From contig CALWII010000003.1 in the NCBI GenBank assembly GCA_944380695.1, forward strand, positions 1 through 10,218: a stretch of DNA of 10,218 bases, written 5' to 3'. Position numbers and translations under genes: made by a program. The notes beneath the pieces are model-generated. The model was not told the DNA's origin. It made no database searches and saw only the letters and a program-made list of their open reading frames with translations. This DNA comes from an uncultured Clostridia bacterium. Lineage in GTDB: Bacteria; Bacillota; Clostridia; Christensenellales; UBA1242. The first letter of the stretch is position 1; every line of letters begins with the position of its first letter. This document shows, one piece after another, positions 1 through 6,000 of the stretch.

Positions 1-261
1 GGTTGAACTCTCAATCCTAGAGGCTTCGCTGTCATTAACATACTCCTGTTTAGCTTCATCTACAATTAAAATGGTTGAAGGTACCTTATCTTCTGCTTGC
101 CATTTTGGTTTTTCAGTACATATAAAAATCGCTATGCAGACAATAGCCAAAGCTGGCACACAAAATTTCAAAATAGGATGTTTAATTTTTTTTCTAATAC
201 CTGTGCCTGTTTTCTTTGAATCTTTGGTTATTACAGTAATGTCTTTTTTGTCGCGTGCCAT
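1..261 (-). CDS. N-terminal part of a single-pass membrane protein, function unknown
   Basis: This open frame of 87 codons has no stop and runs off the left edge, so only the N-terminus is visible. The ATG is at 259-261 and is preceded by a strong SD, AGGAGG at 266-271 (minus sense), with 4 nt between them. Residues 1-29 are polar and rich in Lys and Arg (KKDITVITKDSKK, then RKKIKH). Residues about 30-48 form one hydrophobic segment (ILKFCVPALAIVCIAIFIC). The rest is polar and partly acidic. By the positive-inside rule this predicts a cytoplasmic N-tail, one membrane helix and an extracellular C-terminal part whose domain lies outside the window. There is no lipobox or clear signal-peptidase site. 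It has its own promoter and lies downstream of yraN on the same strand. I do not recognise a family. The reading frame is well supported; the function is not known. Confidence 0.8.
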   Translation of the reverse strand, partial: MARDKKDITVITKDSKKTGTGIRKKIKHPILKFCVPALAIVCIAIFICTEKPKWQAEDKVPSTILIVDEAKQEYVNDSEASRIESST

Positions 262-282
262 AAGACCTCCTCATTTGAGACC

Positions 283-311
283 ATTGTAACATAAACTTAC
301 AAATTTGTCAA
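283..311 (-). promoter_or_regulatory. Near-consensus sigma-A promoter of the left-edge membrane protein gene
   Basis: In minus-strand sense the -35 is TTGACA (306-311, perfect), the spacer is 17 bp, and the -10 is TACAAT (283-288, 5/6) preceded by a TGn extension. Transcription should start near 276, giving a leader of about 15 nt that carries the SD. This suggests the gene is transcribed separately from the ribosome-assembly operon ending at yraN, although I see no intrinsic terminator between them. Confidence 0.8.
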
Positions 312-362
312 TATACAATTTAAAATAACGATTAAGCCAATTAACAAGAAAAGCAATAACTA

Positions 363-707
363 TCAGAAAGCATTTCTAATATGATTGATTTCTTCTGGAA
401 GTACTTCTATTACATCAAATCGAACAGGAACATTTTTAATTTTATTCAAAATCATATAAGCTTGTGCTGTTTTTTTGATATGATTTTGTTTAAATTTGTT
501 TACAGCTTCGCCAGGTCTACCAAAATCCAAACTTGAACGAGTTTTGACTTCTATGAAAACATAGCAGTCGTTATCCAATGCGATTATATCAATTTCACCA
601 CAAAAATTTGAATAATTAAGTTCTAAAATCTTAAATCTTTGAGATTTGATATATTTTTTTGCTATTTCCTCGCCATTTAGCCCCTTAACTTTGTTATAGT
701 TTTTCAT
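363..707 (-). CDS. yraN: YraN family (UPF0102) nuclease-fold protein
   Basis: This 114-residue protein has the length and motif order of the YraN/UPF0102 family. GEE is at 12-14 in the first helix, GEIDIIA at 37-43, and FIEVKTR at 51-57, followed by the conserved G-x-P-x-EAV at 63-69 and downstream lysines. The E, D and ExK residues match the catalytic core of the restriction-endonuclease-like (PD-(D/E)XK) fold. The family is assigned to this fold, but its cellular role is poorly defined; DNA processing or repair has been proposed. The ATG at 705-707 has GAGGA at 713-717, 5 nt upstream, inside the rbgA 3' end. The gene overlaps rbgA by 14 nt and is the last gene of the ffh operon. In many Firmicutes rnhB lies between rbgA and yraN; here it is absent. 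The family call is sure and the biochemical activity is inferred. Confidence 0.9.
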   Translation of the reverse strand: MKNYNKVKGLNGEEIAKKYIKSQRFKILELNYSNFCGEIDIIALDNDCYVFIEVKTRSSLDFGRPGEAVNKFKQNHIKKTAQAYMILNKIKNVPVRFDVIEVLPEEINHIRNAF

Positions 708-1524
708 CTAGGTCCTCAATTAATAATTGCCCCAACTTTCCAGTCCTAAAATCGTTAAAAAGAGCTCTCGCAGCACGCTCTTCGTCAAAACCACCGCCTT
801 GCGACAAAAACGCTCGAACTCGTGCGATTTCCTCCAAAGTTGATGCGCCCTTATAGTGTCGCGAAATAATTCCTGGATAAATTTTTTCAATTCGTTCTAA
901 AAGTTGATTCGCAAGTTCAATGTCAAAAACGACTTCATCTTTTATACTTCCAATGAAAGCCAAAGTCTTTGCAATTTCTTGGTTTTCTAGATTAGGATAA
1001 AGAGTCCCTGGCGTATCACAAATTTCAATATTCGAACCGATGGAAAACCATTGTTGACTTTTTGTAACACCGGGTTTATTACCAGTAACTGCCTTCGCTT
1101 TTTTACACAAATTGTTAACCAATGTTGATTTCCCACAATTAGGTATTCCGACGACTATTGCCCTTAAAGTTGGTTTAATTCCTTTTTCTTCGTGTTTTTT
1201 TATTTTGTTTTTGCAAAGTAAACGAATTTTTGAATTAATAATACTACCTGCTCCACTTTCTGTTGAGTTGAGATAAATAAAATCACTCCGTTCAGATTTT
1301 AAAATTGGAACAAACTTTTCGAGCTTTTCAATATCAGAAAGGTCAACTTTATTTAAAACAAAAAGAATAGGCCTCGATTCAGCCAACTTATCAATTTCGG
1401 GGTTTATACTGCTTTTAGGGGCACGCGCATCTAAAACATATATTACAACATCAACTTTTTCTATTTCTTTCTTTAATTCGTCAAGAGCCTTTTTCATATG
1501 CCCAGGGAACCAATTAATTTTCAT
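694..1524 (-). CDS. rbgA: Ribosome biogenesis GTPase RbgA (YlqF)
   Basis: This is a circularly permuted GTPase that acts late in assembly of the 50S ribosomal subunit. The motif order is permuted as expected: G4 NKVDL at 58-62, then G1 GIPNCGKST at 126-134, G2 PGVTK at 151-155, and G3 DTPG at 170-173. The C-terminal helical domain contains the family signature ERAARALFNDFRTGKLG (249-265). The first in-frame ATG is at 1531-1533, but the SD (AAGGAG, 1534-1539 in minus sense) directly abuts it. The ATG at 1522-1524 is 9 nt from the SD and gives an N-terminus MKINWFPGHM that fits the family start (xxWFPGHM), so I chose it (276 aa). An ATG at 1525-1527 is also possible. The gene overlaps trmD by 11 nt and yraN by 14 nt. 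In Bacillus the upstream neighbour would be rplS, which is missing here. Confidence 0.97.
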   Translation of the reverse strand: MKINWFPGHMKKALDELKKEIEKVDVVIYVLDARAPKSSINPEIDKLAESRPILFVLNKVDLSDIEKLEKFVPILKSERSDFIYLNSTESGAGSIINSKIRLLCKNKIKKHEEKGIKPTLRAIVVGIPNCGKSTLVNNLCKKAKAVTGNKPGVTKSQQWFSIGSNIEICDTPGTLYPNLENQEIAKTLAFIGSIKDEVVFDIELANQLLERIEKIYPGIISRHYKGASTLEEIARVRAFLSQGGGFDEERAARALFNDFRTGKLGQLLIEDLDEKL

Positions 1525-2197
1525 CATTTTCATCTCCTTTTAAGAGATCCGGTCGATTTCTTATCGTTTTTTGTTTAGAAGCTTGTTCTCTCCATTTATA
1601 AATTTCAGCGTGATTTCCACTTAAAAGAACATTTGGAACCGCCAAACCATTAAACACTTGTGGCCTTGTATATTGTGGATATTCCAAAAGTCCATTAGTA
1701 AAACTCTCTTCGCTTAAGCTTTCTTGTTTTAAAACGCCTGGCACAAATCGAAGCAAGCTGTCAACAATGACCATAGTTGGTATTTCTCCACCTGTTAATA
1801 CATAGTCACCTATTGTCAATTCCTCTGCATTAAATAATTGAATCAATCGTTCATCAATTCCTTCATAATGGCCACAGATAAAAATCAAATGTTGTTCAGA
1901 AGCGAGTTCACGAGCCTTTTCACTATTATAAATTTTTCCTGCTGGAGTTGGGAAAATAACTTTAGATTTTTCAGTTAAAACGCTTTTTACTGCATCGTAA
2001 ACGGGTTGAACACTCATCAACATACCAGCGCCACCACCAAATGGTGCGTCATCACACTTTTTATGTTTGTCATTTGAAAAATCACGAATGTTTATAAAAT
2101 TAATTTCAATCGTTCCAGCCTTTTGTGCACGAGAAATGATACTTTCCCTAAAAGGAGCAAAACTTTCAGGAAAAAGAGTAAGAATATCTATTTTCAA
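1514..2197 (-). CDS. trmD: tRNA (guanine-37-N1) methyltransferase TrmD
   Basis: TrmD transfers a methyl group from S-adenosylmethionine to N1 of G37, next to the anticodon, and so prevents +1 frameshifting. The 227 residues cover the full SPOUT (trefoil-knot) domain and the C-terminal tRNA-binding domain. Visible motifs are RDFSNDKHKKCDD (38-50) with FGGGAGM (53-59), the SAM-binding knot loops ICGHYEGIDER (107-117) and IGDYVLTGGE (129-138), then GLLEYPQYTRP (169-179) and LLSGNH near 190. The position I align with catalytic Asp169 of E. coli TrmD is Glu164 here (SEESF). The start is TTG at 2195-2197: no ATG fits the conserved MKIDILTLFPE terminus, and GAGGA lies about 10 nt upstream. The start overlaps the rimM stop as TTGA, which suggests translational coupling. 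The gene runs 11 nt into rbgA. Confidence 0.97.
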   Translation of the reverse strand: MKIDILTLFPESFAPFRESIISRAQKAGTIEINFINIRDFSNDKHKKCDDAPFGGGAGMLMSVQPVYDAVKSVLTEKSKVIFPTPAGKIYNSEKARELASEQHLIFICGHYEGIDERLIQLFNAEELTIGDYVLTGGEIPTMVIVDSLLRFVPGVLKQESLSEESFTNGLLEYPQYTRPQVFNGLAVPNVLLSGNHAEIYKWREQASKQKTIRNRPDLLKGDENDEN

Positions 2198-2682
2198 ATT
2201 TTATTTTCCTCAAATTTTTGTTTATCGACAACAAGTTTTTGATTTTGCGTTTTAAAAATTTCCTCAAGATAAGGCACTTGATATATATGCCCATTTTGTT
2301 CAATGGAAAGAATAGGTGCGCTCCCATATTCTTCAAAATCCAAAATTTGTCCAACAAAATTTCCATCGTAGTCATAAAGAAGCATACCAATCAAATCGTC
2401 AGCTAAAAAATCTTCAGTAGAAAATTTTTCTATAAAATCTTTTGGTAAATAAATTTCGCAATTTCTAAAAAGCTCGGCGTGATTTCTGTCATCAACGCCG
2501 AACAATTTTAAGTACAAATCCCCTCGCCTAATTTTAGCGTAGTCAACCTTACACACCTCATCACCTATAATGACTTCAGAGGTGTTTTCAATTGCGGGAA
2601 AAACATTAGTATAGAGCTGACATTTAAGTTCGCCCTTTATACCCTGCGGTTTTGAAACCTTGGCAACCATCAATTTTTTCAT
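2194..2682 (-). CDS. rimM: 16S rRNA processing / 30S maturation factor RimM
   Basis: RimM binds ribosomal protein S19 and helps mature the head of the 30S subunit. The 162-residue product begins with the family's typical N-terminal beta-barrel (VAKVSKPQGIKGELK, residues 6-20). A linker with YLPKDF follows, and then a PRC-barrel domain from about residue 90 (DDLIGMLLYDYDGNFVGQI, later APILSI and the hydrophobic VPYLEEIF). Length and domain order are normal. The ATG at 2680-2682 overlaps the khpA stop as ATGA. No good SD is seen just upstream (GGCGACCA), so translation probably depends on termination of khpA. In some Bacillota another small gene (ylqD) lies upstream of rimM; here khpA is adjacent. 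Confidence 0.93.
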   Translation of the reverse strand: MKKLMVAKVSKPQGIKGELKCQLYTNVFPAIENTSEVIIGDEVCKVDYAKIRRGDLYLKLFGVDDRNHAELFRNCEIYLPKDFIEKFSTEDFLADDLIGMLLYDYDGNFVGQILDFEEYGSAPILSIEQNGHIYQVPYLEEIFKTQNQKLVVDKQKFEENKI

Positions 2683-2912
2683 TGGTCGCCAAATTTAACA
2701 AAAACTTTTTTTCTGTCTTTGCTTATAAGTGATTTTGCAATAGTACGAATTGAACTAGCGATTTTTCCGTTTTTGCCTATAACTCTGCCCATATCTTGTT
2801 CAGCGACTTTAACCCGAACAATAGTTTCGTCATCATTTTCTTCGATATCAACCTTAACGGCATCTTTATCTTCGACAAGACAAGAAACGATATATTTTAT
2901 AGCGTCTATCAT
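2679..2912 (-). CDS. khpA: KH-domain RNA-binding protein KhpA (YlqC)
   Basis: This 77-residue protein consists of a single KH domain with the RNA-contacting GxxG loop GKNG at 46-49 (VIGKNGKIASSIRTIAKS). In Gram-positive bacteria KhpA forms a heterodimer with KhpB/EloR and acts as a global RNA chaperone linked to cell elongation and division; that role is known from homologues and is not shown here. Its place between rpsP and rimM is the conserved location of ylqC. The ATG at 2910-2912 is preceded by AAGGAG (2918-2923 in minus sense), 5 nt away, and that SD overlaps the rpsP stop codon region. The stop overlaps the rimM start by 4 nt. Confidence 0.95.
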   Translation of the reverse strand: MIDAIKYIVSCLVEDKDAVKVDIEENDDETIVRVKVAEQDMGRVIGKNGKIASSIRTIAKSLISKDRKKVFVKFGDQ

Positions 2913-2921
2913 AACGACTCC

Positions 2922-3176
2922 TTACTTTTTCTCTTCAATAATGCCTGCTTTTTTTAATAAACTTTTTGCTGTTTCAGTAGGCAAAGCACCATTTTTAATC
3001 CATTTGGAAGCTTTATCAGCATCGATTTTAATTTCAGCTGGATTCTTTAAAGGATTGTAAGTTCCGATAACTTCGATAAATCTTCCATCTCTAGGGCTTT
3101 TTGAATCAGCAACAACGACTCTATAAAAAGGAGCTTTTTTATCTCCGAGTCTTGTAAGTCTAATTTTAACTGCCAT
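2922..3176 (-). CDS. rpsP: 30S ribosomal protein bS16
   Basis: Small-subunit ribosomal protein S16, 84 residues, within the family's usual 80-90. The N-terminus MAVKIRLTRLGDKKAPFYRV and the following VVADSKSPRDGRFIEVIGTYNP are diagnostic. The C-terminal half (DADKASKWIKNGALPTETAKSLL) is also typical. The frame is open further upstream (to 3260), but the ATG at 3174-3176 has an ideal SD (AGGAGG at 3182-3187, 5 nt spacing) and matches the family start, so the longer version is rejected. The 90-nt gap after ffh is the largest inside the operon and holds a probable internal promoter, which would let ribosomal protein S16 be made in excess of Ffh. Confidence 0.98.
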   Translation of the reverse strand: MAVKIRLTRLGDKKAPFYRVVVADSKSPRDGRFIEVIGTYNPLKNPAEIKIDADKASKWIKNGALPTETAKSLLKKAGIIEEKK

Positions 3177-3207
3177 ATTTTCCTCCTGTTTAAAATATTT
3201 ATATAAA

Positions 3208-3231
3208 ATTGCATAATGCAATATTATATCA
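3208..3231 (-). promoter_or_regulatory. Extended -10 promoter for rpsP with a palindrome at the start site
   Basis: In minus sense there is TGATATAAT (3223-3231), a perfect extended -10 element, with only a weak -35. Directly downstream, covering the predicted start near 3216, is an interrupted palindrome ATTGCAT-A-ATGCAAT (3208-3222). The leader would be about 40 nt and carries the rpsP SD. The palindrome could be an operator, a 5' hairpin, or chance in AT-rich DNA. Confidence 0.5.
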
Positions 3232-3266
3232 ACGAAATTTGGATAAAGATAATTGAACATTACATA

Positions 3267-4574
3267 TTAAAATCTAAATCCTTTTTTGTTTTTGAGCATT
3301 TTCATCATTTCTTTCGATTGCTCAAACTGTCTTAACAATGCGTTGACTTGTTGTATTGTTGTGCCACTTCCTTTGGCGATTCTTTGGCGTCGTGAAGCTT
3401 TAATTATTTCGGGATTTCTACGCTCGTAAGGAGTCATAGATTGAATTATACATTTGTTAACTGCGATTTCTTTTTCATCTATTTGCACATTTTTTAGTTT
3501 ACTGCCTATTCCTGGAATCATTTGCAAAATGTCTTGAAGTGAGCCCATCTTTTTCATATTTTCGACTTGAACTAGATAGTCCTCAAAAGTGAAAGAATTT
3601 TCTCTAAATTTTTTTTCTAGCTTTTTTGCCTCTTCTTCGCTAACAGCCTCTTGAGCTTTTTCGATTAATGACAACACATCTCCCATTCCAAGAATTCGAC
3701 TTGCAATTCTGTCTGGGTAAAAAGGTTCAATATCGCCAATTTTTTCACCTACGCCTGTAAATTTAATAGGTTTGCCCGTTATTGCTTTAACTGAAAGTGC
3801 GGCCCCTCCACGAGTGTCGCCATCTAATTTTGTGAGAACAAAACCCGAAACATCTAGATCGTTATTAAAACTTTCAGCAACTGTGACAGCATCTTGTCCC
3901 GTCATCGCATCAATAACAAGCAAAATCTCTGTTGGGTTGACTTCTTTCTTAATATTTTTAAGCTCATCCATTAACTCTTCATTAATGTGAAGACGACCTG
4001 CCGTGTCCAAAATCACTACATCAAAACCTTGCTTCTTTGCGAACTCAAGAGCTTGTTTCGCAGTTTTAACAGGATTTTGTGTTCCTTTTTCAAAAACATC
4101 AACATTCGCCTGTTTACCAACAACTTGCAGTTGACTAATCGCAGCAGGTCGGTAAATATCACAAGCAACTAATAAAGGTTTTTTTCCGCTTTTCTTTAAA
4201 TGCGCCCCTAATTTTGCACACATAGTTGTCTTGCCCGCACCTTGCAAACCACACATCATAATAACAGTTGGAGGCGCTGGACTGATTACAAGCTTTTGGT
4301 GATTTGAACTCATAAGTTCGGTAAGCTCGTCTCGAACAATTTTAATCACCTGCTGGGCAGGAGTTAAACTTTTTAGAACTTCGTCACCGACAGCTTTCTC
4401 TGAAACCTTTTTCACAAAATCCTTTGCAACAATATAATTGACATCTGCTTCCAAAAGCGCAATCCTTACTTCCCGCATAGCTTCTTTAATTTCAAGTTCA
4501 GTAAGTCTACCTCGTTTTGTCAACTTGGAAAATATGTGATTAAATTTTTCAGATAGAGATGAAAAAAGTGCCAT
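3267..4574 (-). CDS. ffh: Signal recognition particle GTPase Ffh (SRP54)
   Basis: Ffh binds signal sequences of nascent membrane and secreted proteins together with 4.5S/6S SRP RNA, and delivers ribosomes to FtsY at the membrane. The 435 residues are full length. The N domain covers about 1-85. The G domain has GLQGAGKTT (109-117), ACDIYRPAA (137-145), DTAGR (190-194) and TKLDGDTRGG (248-257). The linker has GEKIGDIEPF, and a methionine-rich M domain follows (from about 320; MKKMGSLQDILQMIPGIG, then SMTPYERRNP and the RNA-binding RRQRIAKGSGT). The ATG at 4572-4574 has GGGAG 6 nt upstream and overlaps the ylxM stop by one base (TAATG), so the two are translationally coupled. The usual upstream neighbour ftsY is not in this window. 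Confidence 0.99.
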   Translation of the reverse strand: MALFSSLSEKFNHIFSKLTKRGRLTELEIKEAMREVRIALLEADVNYIVAKDFVKKVSEKAVGDEVLKSLTPAQQVIKIVRDELTELMSSNHQKLVISPAPPTVIMMCGLQGAGKTTMCAKLGAHLKKSGKKPLLVACDIYRPAAISQLQVVGKQANVDVFEKGTQNPVKTAKQALEFAKKQGFDVVILDTAGRLHINEELMDELKNIKKEVNPTEILLVIDAMTGQDAVTVAESFNNDLDVSGFVLTKLDGDTRGGAALSVKAITGKPIKFTGVGEKIGDIEPFYPDRIASRILGMGDVLSLIEKAQEAVSEEEAKKLEKKFRENSFTFEDYLVQVENMKKMGSLQDILQMIPGIGSKLKNVQIDEKEIAVNKCIIQSMTPYERRNPEIIKASRRQRIAKGSGTTIQQVNALLRQFEQSKEMMKMLKNKKGFRF

Positions 4575-4816
4575 TATTTTCTCCCGTTAAGTTTTTTTAA
4601 GAAGCCAAGTTTAGTTTCATAGTTTAACAGTTTACTTTCTGCTTTAGCCACAGCATCTTTTATTGCCTGTCTCGAAACATTATGATTTTCTGCTATTTCT
4701 GAAATGGTCAAATCTTTCATCAAATAATCAGCCATAACGCTCTGTTGCAAATTTGAAAGTAGTGGCGCATAAAGGTCAAAAAGCTCAATTAAAATCAAAT
4801 TTTTTTCTAAACTCAA
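4574..4816 (-). CDS. ylxM: YlxM family SRP-associated helix-turn-helix protein
   Basis: YlxM is a small helix-turn-helix protein found upstream of ffh in Gram-positive bacteria. In Streptococcus it has been linked to SRP function. The 80 residues include the sigma-like HTH LTISEIAENHNVSRQAIKDAV (about 36-56). It is somewhat shorter than the roughly 105-115 residues usual for the family, missing C-terminal sequence. The start is TTG at 4814-4816. It is supported by GAGGTG at 4821-4826 (minus sense) with 4 nt spacing, and no better in-frame ATG exists near it. It is the first gene of the ffh operon, overlaps ffh by one base, and sits under a near-consensus promoter with a perfect palindrome at the transcript 5' end. 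Confidence 0.92.
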   Translation of the reverse strand: MSLEKNLILIELFDLYAPLLSNLQQSVMADYLMKDLTISEIAENHNVSRQAIKDAVAKAESKLLNYETKLGFLKKLNGRK

Positions 4817-4826
4817 CTTTCACCTC

Positions 4827-4846
4827 GTAAAGCAAATTTGCTTTAC
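4827..4846. promoter_or_regulatory. 20-bp perfect palindrome at the ylxM transcription start, abutting the SD
   Basis: GTAAAGCAAATTTGCTTTAC is identical on both strands. It begins where the promoter at 4854-4882 should start transcription and ends 1 nt from the GAGGTG SD of ylxM. As DNA it resembles a dimeric repressor operator. As RNA it could form an 8-bp stem with a 4-nt loop at the extreme 5' end. No T-run follows, so it is not an intrinsic terminator. Which form matters is not decided by the sequence. Confidence 0.65.
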
Positions 4847-4853
4847 AAATAAG

Positions 4854-4882
4854 AGTATATCATTAAAGTTGCATCCTGTCAA
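4854..4882 (-). promoter_or_regulatory. Near-consensus promoter of the ylxM-ffh-rpsP operon
   Basis: In minus sense the -35 is TTGACA (4877-4882, perfect), the spacer is exactly 17 bp, and the -10 is TATACT (4854-4859, 5/6) preceded by TGA, making it an extended -10. The expected start is near 4847, giving a leader of about 30 nt before the TTG of ylxM. This makes the ffh operon independent of the lepA-hemW transcript. Confidence 0.85.
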
Positions 4883-4888
4883 CTATTT

Positions 4889-4938
4889 TCAGTCAATTAT
4901 TTAAAAGTTTTAATCAGTCAATTATTTAAAAGTTTTAA
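4889..4938. repeat. Perfect 25-bp tandem duplication spanning the hemW stop codon
   Basis: Bases 4889-4913 and 4914-4938 are identical over all 25 positions. The right copy (minus-strand upstream) contains the last hemW codons (KLLNN) and its TGA stop. The left copy repeats the same codons and stop outside the gene. Each copy carries TTGACT on the minus strand, next to the true -35 TTGACA of ylxM. The identity suggests a recent slippage or duplication event. Confidence 0.9.
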
Positions 4939-6000
4939 GATGATTGAATTAGACACATCGTAATAGCGAGGGTTTAATTTAACAAAAGTGCCATCAAGAT
5001 AAATTATGTTTTCTTTTAGGAGCAAATTATATTCTTTACTTTTTTGTAAATCAAACGACAAATCCTGCAAATTAAAGCCACGGCAACACCTTAATCCCAG
5101 CATAATAATTTCCTCATCTCTTTGTTCCAAAGATAAAACTTCCTCATCGACATTATGAGCAAAATATTGTTCAAAACTATCGGCATTCGCCCAGCGGGTG
5201 TTTTTGCCATCAAAACTATGTGCGCCCAGTCCAAAGCCTATATAAGCTTGTCCTGTCCAATAAGAAAAATTATGAACACTTTGGAAATTTTTATATGCAA
5301 AATTTGAGATTTCATAGTGGTAAAGATTTTTTTTAGTTAAAAATTTGACCAATTTATTATATTTTTTAACGACCTGTTCATCAGATGGCAATTTAAGTAA
5401 ATTTTTATTGACCATTTGTTTAAGAGGCGTTCCATTTTCCAATTGCAACATATAAGCAGATATATGTTTGACACCTGCGTGCAACATTTTTTTGGCATCT
5501 GCAACGACATCGCCTTTTGGTAACCCCAACAAAAAATCCACCGAAATATTATTGAAACCAGCTAATTTTGAATTTTTTATCGCCGAAAACACTTGTTTTT
5601 TCGAATGCCTTCTGCCTAATAATTTAAGCATTTTTTTGTTCAAAGACTGTACGCCGAAGCTTAATCTATTAAAGCCTAATTGAAAATATTTTTTCAGTTT
5701 GTCAAAGTCGACAGAACAAGGGTTACACTCAATTGTTATTTCTGCTTGGTCTAAAACATTAAAATATTGTTTTATTGTTTGCATAACTGTTGCAATATAA
5801 TCTACATCAACACAGGATGGAGTTCCTCCGCCAAAATAAATGCTTGCGACATCTCTATCGTTAAACTTACAATTTTTAATTTCATTGCTTAAAAACTTAA
5901 AATATTTCTTTTTTATGTTATCACAGGCGACATAAGATGGGAAAGCACAGTATGAACATTTACTTTCACAAAATGGAATATGCACATAAACAGCGATCAT
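4918..6000 (-). CDS. hemW: Radical SAM heme chaperone HemW (HemN-like)
   Basis: HemW is a radical-SAM protein that binds heme and passes it to target proteins. It is often misannotated as oxygen-independent coproporphyrinogen III oxidase. The 360 residues carry the [4Fe-4S] motif CxxxCxxC at C11, C15 and C18, followed by A-F; HemN proper has a fourth Cys at that place. They also carry GGGTPS at 57-62, the SAM-binding ECNP near 91-94, and HNFSYW at 243-248, which matches the HNxxYW heme-binding motif. This supports HemW over HemN. The ATG at 5998-6000 overlaps the lepA stop as ATGA, with only a weak SD, so it is coupled to lepA. The lepA-hemW pair is conserved in Firmicutes, where hrcA-grpE-dnaK usually follows; here ylxM-ffh follows. 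The 3' end lies in a 25-bp tandem repeat. Confidence 0.93.
   Translation of the reverse strand: MIAVYVHIPFCESKCSYCAFPSYVACDNIKKKYFKFLSNEIKNCKFNDRDVASIYFGGGTPSCVDVDYIATVMQTIKQYFNVLDQAEITIECNPCSVDFDKLKKYFQLGFNRLSFGVQSLNKKMLKLLGRRHSKKQVFSAIKNSKLAGFNNISVDFLLGLPKGDVVADAKKMLHAGVKHISAYMLQLENGTPLKQMVNKNLLKLPSDEQVVKKYNKLVKFLTKKNLYHYEISNFAYKNFQSVHNFSYWTGQAYIGFGLGAHSFDGKNTRWANADSFEQYFAHNVDEEVLSLEQRDEEIIMLGLRCCRGFNLQDLSFDLQKSKEYNLLLKENIIYLDGTFVKLNPRYYDVSNSIILKLLNN

Noticed and set aside
3177..3260. Upstream extension of bS16 by 28 residues
   Set aside because: The internal ATG has an ideal AGGAGG SD and the conserved family N-terminus; the extension covers the probable rpsP promoter.
4918..6000. Annotation as coproporphyrinogen III oxidase (HemN)
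   Set aside because: The cluster motif lacks the fourth Cys of HemN (CxxxCxYC-A-F) and the HNxxYW motif of HemW is present.
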